A stretch of 64,000 bases of DNA from Tritrichomonas musculus (taxonomy: Eukaryota; Parabasalia; Tritrichomonadida; Tritrichomonadidae): assembly GCA_039105265.1 (NCBI GenBank), contig JAPFFF010000009.1, positions 186,001-250,000 on the forward strand. Direction: 5' to 3'. The translations under genes and the position numbers were made by a program. Positions 48,668-59,507 of the stretch are shown piece after piece (the first letter of the stretch is position 1; each line of letters begins with the position of its first letter). The notes under the pieces were generated by a model. It searched no databases, was not told the DNA's origin, and saw only the letters and a program-made list of their open reading frames with translations.

Positions 48668-50700
48668 CAAAAAATATGAAATATTAAATAAATTTATATA
48701 AAAAGTTGATGTTATAATTAAATTTTCATTCAAATTAATAAAAAGTTTATTATCGATTTTTGTATTTTATATTTATATATGCCAATTAAAACAAAAAAGG
48801 AAGTTTTGGAAAAAAGTCGAAGGTTTTTTTTTTTTTTTTTCATACTTTCAATTTTTTTTTTTTTTTTTTTTTTTTTTAGTTAATTAGATGATTTATGATT
48901 TCATTTTTAATTAAACGAAACTTGATGATTTTTAAAATATTATTCTATTTCTTAGCCAAATAAAAATTGAGAAAAAGATTCACTCAATTTGTGTAAACTA
49001 AAAATACCGTATTAATTGAAAAATAGTAAAATAATTCTATCACTAAACAAGTGCATTTTTATATTTTTAATTAATATAATATTAATTTATCGCAATATAA
49101 TAGAGATAGTAATAATTTTATCTGATTTATTTTGATTCATTACTTTTATCCCATGAGATATTGCCAAAGAAAATTTATTTATAACGATGCAAAATATGAA
49201 ATGTGAAATAAAATTTTTTTGATAATTATTCAATTTAAAGAAAAATAAAAATCAATTCTATTAAAATTTGAGTGATATTGAGAATTTGTCACAAATACAC
49301 GCAAATTTAATGTATGCTTATTTCGGGAGTAAAGAAATAATAATTTTAATTATAAATTAAAAAATAAACGAAAAATAAGTTTATACTCGCTAATATTAAA
49401 ATATATAAATAAAAAATCATTTTTTACAAGATAAAAAAAGCATCTCTTAAAATAAATAACATAAAAAAAGAATAAAATAAACTTTTTGTGAAATTCCTCT
49501 CAATTTTATATCTGAAATCTGAACATGCCATATAAAATTGAGAAGAATTCCATTTTTAATTTCAGATATAAAAGTCATAATAAAATTTATAGATATTACA
49601 ATTCCACATGTAGTCATTTCAATTACAAATTTTCAGATTAACGGTTTTGGTGAATTATTTTGGGGTTGAGGCCAAATTGATTTATTTGCAGAAATTTTTC
49701 TGAGTTTAATTAGGCCTTATTAAGGTATTCATTCAATTTTGTAGTATTCAAAAAGTGACAACGAAAATACATATTTTGCGAAATATATCATTATAAATTT
49801 TAATTTTTTTTATTAAATATTCATAAAATTAATAATATCATTATATAATATATTTAAATTATTGTATATCTTGCTAAAAGTAGAGATAATTTCATAAATA
49901 ATCACTCAGCTAATCTTTTCAACCTGAGTTAAAATTTGAAAAATTGGCCATATTTTTTGATTTTAAAAAGATTTATTTTAAAAAATCAAAAATTCCGACG
50001 CTGGGGACTTTATTTTGGATAGATTTTTTCTTTGAATACTTTACATATTTTTACTTTTCAGAAATCTTTATTTTCTCACAATTTTACAATTGTTTATATC
50101 TTACAATCTCACAATTATTTCTTAAAAAAATGCTCAATATTCTGAAGCATATAATAATTTCATAGAATTGATCTCAATTTTCTGATGATTCAAATATTTC
50201 ATAAAAAATAAATTCAATTTAATAAATTAACTAAAAAATATATCTTATATTTTAAATTGGATTTTCCTCATATTTGCTATAATATTTATACAAAACATCA
50301 TTTTTTTTCTAAACTTATCAAATTGTAAAATTTTCATTCAAAAAGAAAAATTAGTTTATTTTTATATCATACGTCAATTTTACCATTATATTTAGTAAAT
50401 AAATTTTTTATCATCATATATTTTATTATATTATAATATGATAAAATATACTGCTTTTGTTCAACCTTAATATGGTCTGTTTAATTGCAAATCTATACTA
50501 GTTTTGCGCATTGAATGAGAAACTGATCAATATTCAAAAAAGCATTTAATAGCATTTGGAATGACTAATGTAATGATCATATTGGAATTTTCTTGATTAA
50601 GTGTTGTATGAATTTGGTTTATGAAAAACAAGTGATCTAGATAACTTGAGCTAATACAAATTTATTATTTAAACGATCACATTTTCAATGCTATTGTAAA
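48668..50700. other. AT-rich spacer
   Basis: Two kilobases without a convincing gene. There are two long T runs at about 48824-48840 and 48853-48878, just upstream of the ENTH-like start. A hairpin of two arms of about 20 bases (CTCAATTTTATAT and its inverse) lies at 49491-49553. The right half is anonymous. Confidence 0.5.
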
Positions 50701-50707
50701 AACATAT

Positions 50708-51333
50708 GCTTGTCTACTCCAATGAGAATTATTCTACGTTCTTTATCAAAATGGAGAGTGCATATAGCAAAAGGACAGTTTATTTTTAACTTTGAAATTC
50801 GTCGAGTTGGAATTAATGAAAAAAAAAGCATTTCAATTTACTTTCAATTCACAAGAAGAATGCACATCAAATCTTACACAATCAAAACTTGATCATTTAT
50901 TTTCTGTAATATCTTCAGAAACAAAAGGAGATGAGAGCCCAGTTATTATAATATGTTGTGATACAATTGTTTTACATGAAAACCAAATAAAAATGACTGC
51001 AAAAATATGATCAAACTTTGGTGTAAAAAAGATTATAAAACAGAAGTTTTAACAGCAGTTTCAGTTGGATTCATTGAAGGCCCATCAAATTCGCCACGAA
51101 AAATAACATTAAATGAAGTTGAAAAGGCAGATTTTTTTATGTTAAAAGATATGAATGGCAATGAAATAGATGAGTATATTAAAGATTCTGGATGTGATGG
51201 TTCTAGTGGCGCTGTGATTGTTGAGTATTTATTAGAAAAAGGTTTTGCTAAAATAAATGGTGATTTGACTGTATTTCAAAGCCTTCCAATTTCTTGTATA
51301 AATAGAATGATTGATGAGATAAAAAATATGTAA
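50708..51333 (+). pseudogene. small broken gene of unknown family
   Basis: Coding-like sequence runs across three frames. It starts MLVYSNENYSTFF at 50708, shifts into a frame with AFQFTFNSQEECTSNLTQSK from about 50792 that stops at 51010, and shifts again into the final 108-residue stretch from 51007 (AVSVGFIEGPSNSPRK, then KDSGCDGSSGAVIVEYLLEKG). Codon use and composition are gene-like, unlike the surrounding spacer. No family was recognised, and no trichomonad-type intron signal explains the frame changes. It could be a dead host gene, or the last 108 residues may still be expressed. Confidence 0.4.
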
Positions 51334-51998
51334 AAGTTCATCCTTTATGAATCCAAATTACATTATATTTGAAAAATGAAAAAAAAAAAAAAAAAAAACA
51401 TTAAATTATATTAAATTGTCGTATTTAAATAATCACTGACTGAAAAGATTAGAGTATAGGTAATTGAGCAATTTGGAGTTTTTTATTATTATAATTATTC
51501 GATATCCTTAAAATCATGTTTTCAAACTTAAGTGTAGGTGATCATCGATTCTCAAGTTTGCAATTATGATTTTAATTCGGTATTTTCTAACTGTAAAGGC
51601 TCAAAGAGCTATTTGAGATGAAAATATCTCCATAAATCCGCCAACTGCTGCTTATAAATGCTTCGATTACCAAGTTAAAGCATAAATATCCTTACTTTAG
51701 CAATCAATGAAGTTTAAAAGTCACAATTAATAAATTTCTGTCTCAGCTAAAAATGGACAACAGTAGACATAACCTGAACAATAGCTTATCATAGTTAGAA
51801 ATAAATCAAAATCCAAGCAAAAGTCCGCATGTTAGCAATCATGCTCAGAAAAGGACCTTTTCTGATTCAAAGCAAAGAAATAAAAAAGATAAATAAAGAT
51901 ACCAAAAATTATGCCACATAATATAACGTTTTAGTAATAATAGTATAAATAACTTAACAAATTACAAAAAAATGGAATTCAAAAAAACATTAATTGAT
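51334..51998. other. spacer with a perfect 21-base palindrome
   Basis: No gene. TCAGAAAAGG-A-CCTTTTCTGA at 51845-51865 is a perfect palindrome with one central base, 134 bases beyond the stop of the leftward kinase gene; it could fold in the transcript's 3' region. The stretch from about 51600 to 51900 is less AT-biased than other spacers and may be old coding sequence, but no frame could be followed. Confidence 0.5.
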
Positions 51999-53573
51999 TT
52001 ATGCTTCCTTGAACACTTGAGAAAGCTTTTCAAAGAGTTCATTTGTGAACTCGCTTTTTGTTAATAGCAAATCGCATCCACAACTATCATAAGTATCTCT
52101 CCTTTTGTTTGCAAAAGTGTCATCTCCTTCATGATCAATATCTAAACATTCAAATGAAAGAACAAGATCTTTTTTAGGGCCATTAAGTACTATTTCTCGA
52201 TTCGGTGATATTGGTTCTGTTATACATCCATTTTTTGCAGTAACAAATTTATGTACATACTGCATAACCTCTTTTGATGATGCTTTATATGTTTTCACAG
52301 AAACATCATTCAGTAACTCTGAAGGGCAACTTGAGCTTACTTGTAAAGAGTTGAAATTAGAAACTCTTCTGGAATTATAATTTTGATTAAAACTAGAAAT
52401 GCTATGATCTAATGAAGTAGTTTGAACTAGACTATTACTGAGATAGTTTGTAGAGCATGGTGTTGTAAACCCAGAAAACTTTTCCAATCTTTCAGATAAG
52501 AGAAAATAAAAAAGTTTCTCTATACAAGGTTCTTTTTCGCACAATTTTTTTTCGCAATCAGAGAATGAAATATTAAGCATCTGTGAAATTCTTGCTTGAA
52601 TAAAAGATTCTATGAGGCAAGGAGAAATGGGTGTTTTAAGCATTTCTAAGAATCCTTTGGATTCAATTATATTATCCTCGGAACAATAGTTATAATGCCC
52701 ATTAACTAATTTTAAGTAAGGCTTGAAAACTTCAAGCTCGCAAATAGAGTAAATATCAGGCCTCTGTGTTGGATCTTTATTAAGAAGTGATATAATGACA
52801 GGGCGAAGTTCTGGAGGAAGAATACTAAAATCTGGATCTTCTTCAAATGACTGATTAACATCTAAATCGGGATAAGGAAGTTTATTTGAGAATAATGCAT
52901 AGAGTAAAACGCCAAGTGACCATATGTCGCTTGCAAAGCCATTATAAGTATGATTTTTTGAGCAGCCGGTAGAAGCCTCGTTTTTAAGGATATCAAGGCA
53001 TTCAGGTGAAACATAGTGGAAAGATCCGCATCTTCCTGAAACATTTCCATCAAAAGATATGGTGGCTAATCCAAAATCACAAAGTTTAGCACGTAAATTA
53101 TCTGTAATTAAAATATTTTCAAGCTTTATATCTCTGTGACAAATGCAATGAGAGTGTAAATAGTAAAGAGCTGACAAAATATCACAAGTTATTTTCAATT
53201 TGTTTTCAAAAGATAAAGAAATGGTTTTCTTTGTTCCATCTAATTCGTTACGTATTTCAATGCCATTTTGAATGGTATCCAATAATGATCCATTTTCATA
53301 GAATTTTGAAATTTGAAAAATTGTTTGTTGAGTATCAAATACTTCAGCTATCTCTAAGATATTTGGGTGAATAAGAATAGGTGCAAGAAAGCGTTCATTA
53401 AAGATGATTTTGAGAAGATCTTTAGTTTTGCTTAATGTTTTTTTGCTCATTAGTTTTGCACATAGAGGTTTTCTCGATTTATTAGAATAGCAAACACGCA
53501 CTGAGGCGAAGTGGCCTTTAGCAACGACCTCTCCAATTAGATAGTTGTGAATTCTATGTAGGACACCATACAT
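51999..53573 (-). CDS. Ser/Thr protein kinase, CAMK-like
   Basis: 524 residues with the kinase domain at about 12-288: glycine-loop region GEVVAKGHFASV, Lys40 (CAKLMSK), HRDIKLEN 146-153, DFG 166-168, SPE 189-191 in place of APE, and ASDIWSLGVLLYALF. The set of catalytic residues is complete. The loop sequence, SPECL and the W-S-L-G-V-L-L-Y block point to the CAMK group, which is much expanded in trichomonads. The C-terminal 235 residues are Ser/Asn/Cys-rich without a recognised domain. Glycine-loop position 1 is followed by EVVA rather than a second Gly, which is unusual but tolerated. The start is preceded by an A-rich leader without a TCA initiator. Confidence 0.85.
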   Translation of the reverse strand: MYGVLHRIHNYLIGEVVAKGHFASVRVCYSNKSRKPLCAKLMSKKTLSKTKDLLKIIFNERFLAPILIHPNILEIAEVFDTQQTIFQISKFYENGSLLDTIQNGIEIRNELDGTKKTISLSFENKLKITCDILSALYYLHSHCICHRDIKLENILITDNLRAKLCDFGLATISFDGNVSGRCGSFHYVSPECLDILKNEASTGCSKNHTYNGFASDIWSLGVLLYALFSNKLPYPDLDVNQSFEEDPDFSILPPELRPVIISLLNKDPTQRPDIYSICELEVFKPYLKLVNGHYNYCSEDNIIESKGFLEMLKTPISPCLIESFIQARISQMLNISFSDCEKKLCEKEPCIEKLFYFLLSERLEKFSGFTTPCSTNYLSNSLVQTTSLDHSISSFNQNYNSRRVSNFNSLQVSSSCPSELLNDVSVKTYKASSKEVMQYVHKFVTAKNGCITEPISPNREIVLNGPKKDLVLSFECLDIDHEGDDTFANKRRDTYDSCGCDLLLTKSEFTNELFEKLSQVFKEA

Positions 53574-56464
53574 TTTTTTTCCTTACACAATATCTTTTTT
53601 ATCTCAAATTTTCATATAAATTCAGAAAAAACGGTTAATTTTGGGCCATATTCCCCAAAAGGTCAATTAAAGTTATTTTATATTTGTTTTAAATATTGAT
53701 ATACAATAGATATATATTCACATTTATAATATTTTTATATGTTAGATGATATTTGAAATTATTTTTGACAATAAATTAAAAGAAATATTACTTATTAATA
53801 TTAAAATATAAAAATTAATATCCAATTTTATTTTCAATACTATTGAAAAAAATAATTGAAGCACTTAAAATATTATTATATTTCATTCTAAATTTTTAAT
53901 AATAAAAATGGTATTTAATTTGATTAAATAATTTAATCAATTGCAAATTTTTTTAAAAAAAAATGGACATTCAATTTAATTAAATTTGTAAGAATCAAAA
54001 TCAATCCTTTTAAAATTTTCAATAAATTTTTTATAATTTCTTAAAATATTTTATTAGCATATTCAAAAAAAAGTGTATATTTCACAAATTATTCAAAATT
54101 GATAGATAAAATAATAATCGATTCATAAAAAATATAGTAATTGAGTTTTTATTGTATATGATAATATATTAACTAAAAAATTAGTTTTTATTTTTTCTTC
54201 AAATTTATAAAAACCGCCAATTTTTTTACAAATTTCATATATAGTCCTATTGAATTTAATGAAAATGTTGATTTTAAGGAAAATCTGACAGAAACCGTTT
54301 ATTTTTTTTTATTTAACATTTTTGAACATTTTGAATTCAGTATTAAAAATATTAATAAATTTAATACATAACAATATTATGCATTTCATTATTAATATAC
54401 TTATACGAACAAAATCAATTTTTAACTAGTTTTCAAGAGAATAATATGAAGATATCGATTTATTTAATTTTAATATTTTGTGTTAAAAACCAAACAATAC
54501 AATTAGTCTGATGATATAAAATGGATTTTCTGGTAATTTCTTCTACCAAATAGGTTTAAGCCATTTTTTCCTCTTTTTTTCATTAAAAAATTCATCAATA
54601 AATGGGACAGAGGTGCGGACGCTGACTTCACTTAAATTTTGAATTATTAAAATATTTATATCTTTTGAAATATAAGAATAAATATATAATATACTTATTG
54701 CATATTATTTTATAATATTTAAATATTTATATATATCTACTTTTAAGTCGAGATGCTAGATATTGATGTCTAAAAATCCAATTTAAATCATCCGTTGAAA
54801 AACAGCTATCTCGACATATGCGCAACGCATAAAATCAAAATGTATAATATATAAAATTATATTATATTACTATATTAATTATAAATTTTAATTTTGTCAA
54901 AATTATATATATTATGAGAAAAGTGTATTTTAATTGATTTTTTTGTTTTTTATATTGGCAAATACATCATAGAACTAATATTTTTGATTCATTCACTCTT
55001 ATATAGTTTTGATACATGCCATAATAAAAATATTTCTCATTAATGATATTAATAAATTCCTATGGTTTTGCTGTGGAGATCGATTTTTGTATTAATCGTT
55101 CCGATCATTTTATTAGCTCAGAAAATTTATTTCATTTTGAATATAATTGAAATATCTATTTAATATTTGAATTAATCATTATCTTTTTAATTTTTAAAAA
55201 AAGGTATGGAAATTTTATTTTGAGAGAATAATTAAATAAATCAAAATTTTTTTAGTACTTTTTTATATAAAATCTGCTAATTTTATTTTTCTAATTTTTA
55301 AAAAAAAAGGTATGGAAACTTCTATCCACTCGACAGATCATTTTTCTTTCAAAATATAATTTTTAAATGATAGTATTAATGATAAATATAATATAAAAAA
55401 GACATGTTTTTCAAGAGAAATTTAAGATAAAAATAAATTATTTTTTTGTAAAAAATTGAATCCTAATCTGGTTATCTTAATTCAAAAAACAATTTTTTTT
55501 TATTTTTTTAATTATATTATTTTTAAATATAATTATATAAGTAATTTATATTTCATGAGGAAGAACTCGAAATTTTTCATTTTTATATTCATATCACAAG
55601 TGATCTGAATTATTTTAACCTAAAAGGCGAATTTTTTTTTTTACCTAAAAGGCGAATTTCAAAATTTTGAAAATTATGAGTTTATGCAGGAAATTGTTTT
55701 CTAATTTTCTTCATATTGATATTAAAAATTCTATTCCCAATTCGTTCAAATCACTTTTTCCATTTTTATTGATGATTATAAAGCATCGTGAATAAGCAAA
55801 CCAAGCAAAGATTATTTATTTTTAATATTTTTTCTTAAAACTCAAGCAAATTCGCCAAATTTACTAAATAAAAGCGATTTACAAAATAATTATCGTACAA
55901 ATTCCAGCACATAGTTGGCAGATGAAAAAACTATCGATAATTCATTTATTTATAAGGAAAATTAAACATACTGGAATTAATAAAAGAATTATTTTATTAA
56001 ACAATCTTATTTAGTGAGTTTTTTGAATTTGTTTAAGCTTTAGGAAAAGACATTCTAAAATAATTATCTTTGCATGGTTTACTTTTCCACGCTGCGCTGG
56101 GATATACCTAAGAATTGTTTTGTAAACTACTCTTATTTAGTTATTTTGTTGAGTTTATTTGTGTCTTTGGAAGAAATGCTATAAAAAAATAAATTAACCT
56201 TTTTGGTCAAAAAATTTTCATCTTTATTGGTCAATAATAAAATTCATATCATCAATGATATGAACTATACAAAAAATTGATAACATCATATAAGATCTCC
56301 AAATCCACTCGAAAAACATGGCCTTTTTTTATTTTATTTTCTAATAAATAAAAAAATGAAGAACATATAAAAAAACTAAAAACTTTTGTCGACTCGTTCA
56401 TCTTTAAATTGTAAATTTTTGGATTTCATTTTTTTCTTGTTTTTCGGTAATAAAATTAAAATTA
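53574..56464. other. AT-rich gene-free spacer
   Basis: 2.9 kb of strongly AT-rich DNA with many stops in all frames. Small features only: GTCGAGAT near 54748 with its inverse near 54814, a duplicated ACCTAAAAGGCGAATTT at about 55619 and 55643, and a GC-richer word GGACAGAGGTGCGGACGCTGAC at about 54605 that could not be assigned. No gene or clear transposon was recognised. Confidence 0.55.
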
Positions 56465-56519
56465 CAGGGCGCGACATTCAAGTTAGGCATTCACTTCACT
56501 GGGATTTCCAAGTTAGGCA
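56465..56519 (+). repeat. left terminal inverted repeat and first internal motif copy
   Basis: The arm CAGGGCGCGACATTCAAG plus TTAGGCATTCACTTCAC is followed at 56501-56519 by GGGATTTCCAAGTTAGGCA. Another copy of the motif lies at 56599-56617 in the same direction. The arm itself ends in the shared AAGTTAGGCA core. Confidence 0.8.
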
Positions 56520-57036
56520 CTCATTTAACTTTTTCTTTCAAAATTTGAATGATTGTAAAAATACCGCTGGACGAAAAAATCCCACTTTTTGATAAAATGG
56601 GATTTCCAAGTTAGGCAATTTGAATGCAAAAAAAAAGCTTTAAAATTAAATATCAATATATCAAAATGTATAATAAAATTATTTTATATTATTATATTAT
56701 ATTTTAAAAAACATTATTTTGAATACAATACAACTTTTGTGTGGACAGAAAACTACAGTTAATGAGATTATTGCATAACTTTTTCTTTATCACATTAATC
56801 AGAATAAAACATGCATAAAATAATTTTTAGTAATTTTTATTGCAAGATATATATACTTTTTTTGAACAAATATCTTTCTATATAAAGTTTTTATTCAATT
56901 GTGCCTAACTTGAAAATCCCATCTCAGAAAAAGTTTGAATAAAAATGGTTTTCTAAAGTATTTTTTTTCGAAAAAAACTCGATGCAAAATTCACAAAAAA
57001 TTAATCTAACTCTTTTATCTCAAATGATATCTCAAT

Positions 57037-57628
57037 TTGGACCTCCATACGATTCAATCCCGTTTCAATATTTCAAAAGAATGTCGAAAAGGTTATATAA
57101 GCTTCGCAATATCGTTTTTTCAATTAATTTTCCATTCCAAAGATGTGAATACTTATTTAAGTACGGAAAATTTACAAAATACTACCGAAATTTTGCTATC
57201 TGAAATATTATCTAAGATTACTTCAAATAGACAGTATATTTCAATTTCAATCACAAATTTCCTATCAAAATTGAAAAGATGGTGTAGTAGCGATGATCTT
57301 TTAGTAAATGACTCAGAAGATATATCAGAATTTTGTCAATATCTTTTATACTCATGCTCAGAAAAAATATCAAAATATGTTTTCTATAAAGCTTAATGAA
57401 GAATCAGCATTTCAGCAAGATTCCGTCTATTGTCCAAATTATTTTTTGAGATTAGAAATATCAAATAGTAATATACAAGATTTAATAAATATTTATACAC
57501 AAAAGCATCAAATATTACAATTACCCAAAAATTATATAACATATATAATAAATTTTTTTTTTACTTGCTTTTGTTTTTTAACATATTTGGATAAGAAAAA
57601 CCGTATAAAAACGATTTGTACATTTTAA
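57037..57628 (+). pseudogene. ubiquitin-specific protease-like relic (C19), captured in transposon
   Basis: Two overlapping frames read in order like the start of a USP catalytic domain. KGYISFAISFFQLIFHS takes the place of the Cys box (usual CYMNS.LQ.LF), NDSEDISEFCQYLLYSCSEK matches the QDA.EFL..LLD block, and in the next frame YFLRLEISNSNIQDLINIY matches the strand-helix pattern before the blocking loop. A frame change lies at about 57385. The nucleophile Cys appears replaced by Gly and the His box is missing, so it cannot be an active protease. Host USPs are numerous in trichomonads, so a captured host gene is plausible. The call rests on pattern order alone. Confidence 0.45.
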
Positions 57629-57819
57629 ATCAAATTTATATTATTTTTTTCAAGAGCATTCCTTAATTTAGCTTAAACTTAAATCAAGATCAAATATCAT
57701 TTTTAGATTTTTCATTCCATGAACCCATTTTTTTTAAATTTTATAGGTTTTTATTTATTAAAAATCTCATCTTTATTTTAATTTAGCAATGAAAATTTAA
57801 TATAGCAATGGTAAACACA

Positions 57820-58016
57820 CATATTCTGAAACTTAATGAATCGCATGTTTTGGATATGTAGATAACACATATCAAATTAGATATCTTTCAAATCCATATT
57901 TTCTACAAGAATCCAACATAATTATTATTATCAACATTTTAATAAAAAAGATATAGACAATTTTTTTCTTATTGTTATTATATCAAAACATGCGATTCAT
58001 TAAGTTTCAGAATATG
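57820..58016. mobile_element. 197-bp miniature inverted-repeat element, nested
   Basis: Perfect 33-base arms at 57820-57852 and 57984-58016, containing TATTCTGAAACTTAATGAAT and its inverse, enclose a 131-base non-coding core. The arms begin with a TA inside CATATTC, so a TA-type insertion (Tc1/mariner derivative) is likely. It sits inside the 2.07-kb transposon and so arrived later. Confidence 0.8.
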
Positions 58017-58177
58017 GCCAAATATATTCAGAAAAAATAAAACAATATTATCCTGAAAATTAAATAACAAAATATAACAGAGAATATGATATAATTTATA
58101 AAAAAATAACTAAAATATTGAAATATCATTTATTTTATAAAATACCATTTTATTACTAGTATATATATTTTCACCAT

Positions 58178-58534
58178 TGCCTAACTTGGAAATCCCACCA
58201 TTCAATTTTTTAACGGATAAATGCCTAACTTGGAAATCCCACCATTCAATTTCTTTAATTATCTAAAAATAAAAATATCTCAATTTTTTTTATATTAAAT
58301 ATCTTATATTTTAATTAAATCACAAATAAAAATTTCATGCAAAATGATATATTATATAATTTAAAAAAAGCAACTTTTTACTCAGAAAAATTGCCTAACT
58401 TGGAAATCCCACCATTCAATTTGGTTATTTTATCGGCGGAGAAATTGAGAGCATTCAAATATTGAAAGACAAAATCTTCTCATCTCAATTTTTAGTGATG
58501 TGAAGTGAGTGCCTAACTTGAATGTCGCGCCCTG
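58178..58534 (-). repeat. right terminal inverted repeat with three internal motif copies
   Basis: TGCCTAACTTGGAAATCCCA occurs at 58178, 58222 and 58392, each followed by CCATTCAATTT, and the terminal arm occupies 58500-58534. An additional looser copy in this orientation is at 56902-56921. Multiple end-like motifs are typical of transposase-binding subterminal repeats. Confidence 0.8.
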
Positions 58535-58595
58535 TATATTTTTTTGATTTTATATTTATGCTATAAATATTATAAACATGATGATGGACTAATTT

Positions 58596-58843
58596 TTAAG
58601 GTACAAATCCAGTACGTTTAGTAACCGCAATTTTTTTTGACATTCTCAAAGAATAAGATGACATGTTAAATAAAAAACGATTATATTCATCCATTTCATA
58701 TAACATGTCATAAAGTTTATCTAAATTGTAAAATAAGTGTCAAAAACAAACCTAGTCAATTTAAACTTTTTCAGAGACATGCAACTATTCAAATAATAAA
58801 CGTTTTCCTATTCAAAAAATAACGTACTGGATTTGTACCTTAA
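58596..58843. mobile_element. 248-bp miniature inverted-repeat element
   Basis: Perfect 23-base arms begin with TTAAGGTACAAATCCAGT and end with ACTGGATTTGTACCTTAA. Both ends carry TTAA, so either a TTAA (piggyBac-type) or a TA (Tc1/mariner) target duplication fits. An inner inverted pair TGACATGTTA/TAACATGTCA (58659 and 58701) adds a second hairpin. No coding content. Confidence 0.8.
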
Positions 58844-59507
58844 TAAAAAATGATCAATATTCGAGCTTTTTTTGCATAAAATAAAATTGAATTGAAAAAG
58901 AGTTTCCATAAACTAAGTTTTTTAATTTGTCCCTTCTTATCGTCCTCTCAAATTAGAATAAAGCTAAATATTTTTTTTTAAGTTATAATGGCATGATTAC
59001 TTTCATTCATCTCAGGTTGAGGCTCCCGCTATTACCTTAACCAATTGGGCTTAGCCCTCAAAGGCTCCCAAAGCTATTTAAAATGCATTTTCCCTGAATA
59101 AATAACTTTTTTATATTCTTTTTTTTTTTTTTTTTTTTTTTTTTATTTTCATCTTCTCAAAATTGAAAGATATGGTATTTTTAAAAAAATAATTTTTCCC
59201 TACTTATCGTTCTTCTTTCTGAAGACTCATAGAAAATTTGAATTAAAAACTCTCAATTTTTTTGTGAATAAGGTAATAATTAAATAACTTAGTTTACCTT
59301 TTTTTCCATAGGTACAACATCTCACTTTTCGAAAATTTCCATTGTATCGGTTATATCTTACCCAATAATTTATCATATTGATATTTCTAAAATTTGAAGA
59401 TTTTTACAATAGTTAAAAGCCATGCTAAGGTATTTGTCCAAGGTCCTCCATTTAGCTTTGTTGTATAATTTTTCATATGGGGTTGGTTCTTCTTTACTCA
59501 TTTATTT
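58844..59507. other. spacer with a GC-richer island
   Basis: Mostly AT-rich, with a T run of over 20 near 59119-59143. The exception is 58991-59086, where a stretch with GAGGCTCCCGC, TTGGGCTTAGCCCTC and GGCTCCCAAAG stands out and can fold. The left end of the right-hand Polinton should lie between here and 59507. No gene was seen. Confidence 0.5.

Larger units (their letters stand above)
56465..58534. mobile_element. TA-flanked DNA transposon with repeated ends and a ubiquitin-protease relic
   Basis: The ends CAGGGCGCGACATTCAAG (56465) and its inverse (ending 58534) are perfect for over 25 bases, continuing GTTAGGCA and then a near-match TCACTTCAC. TA flanks both sides (56463-56464 and 58535-58536), the Tc1/mariner mode. 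No transposase is inside. Instead the 2070-base body holds a decayed coding region (57037-57628), six internal copies of a GGGATTTCCAAGTTAGGCA word facing outward in each half, and a nested 197-base inverted-repeat element. It would be a non-autonomous element moved by a transposase encoded elsewhere. Confidence 0.75.

Noticed and set aside
49944-50165. 73-residue Phe/Lys/Ile frame
   Set aside because: Composition follows the local AT content; no motif and no conserved start.
50780-51010. Intron explaining the frame change in the small broken gene
   Set aside because: No GTAYGT-type donor with an ACTAACACACAG-type branch/acceptor, as known in trichomonads, was found.
58991-59086. tRNA gene
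   Set aside because: An A-box-like word exists on the minus strand but no B box or cloverleaf could be drawn.
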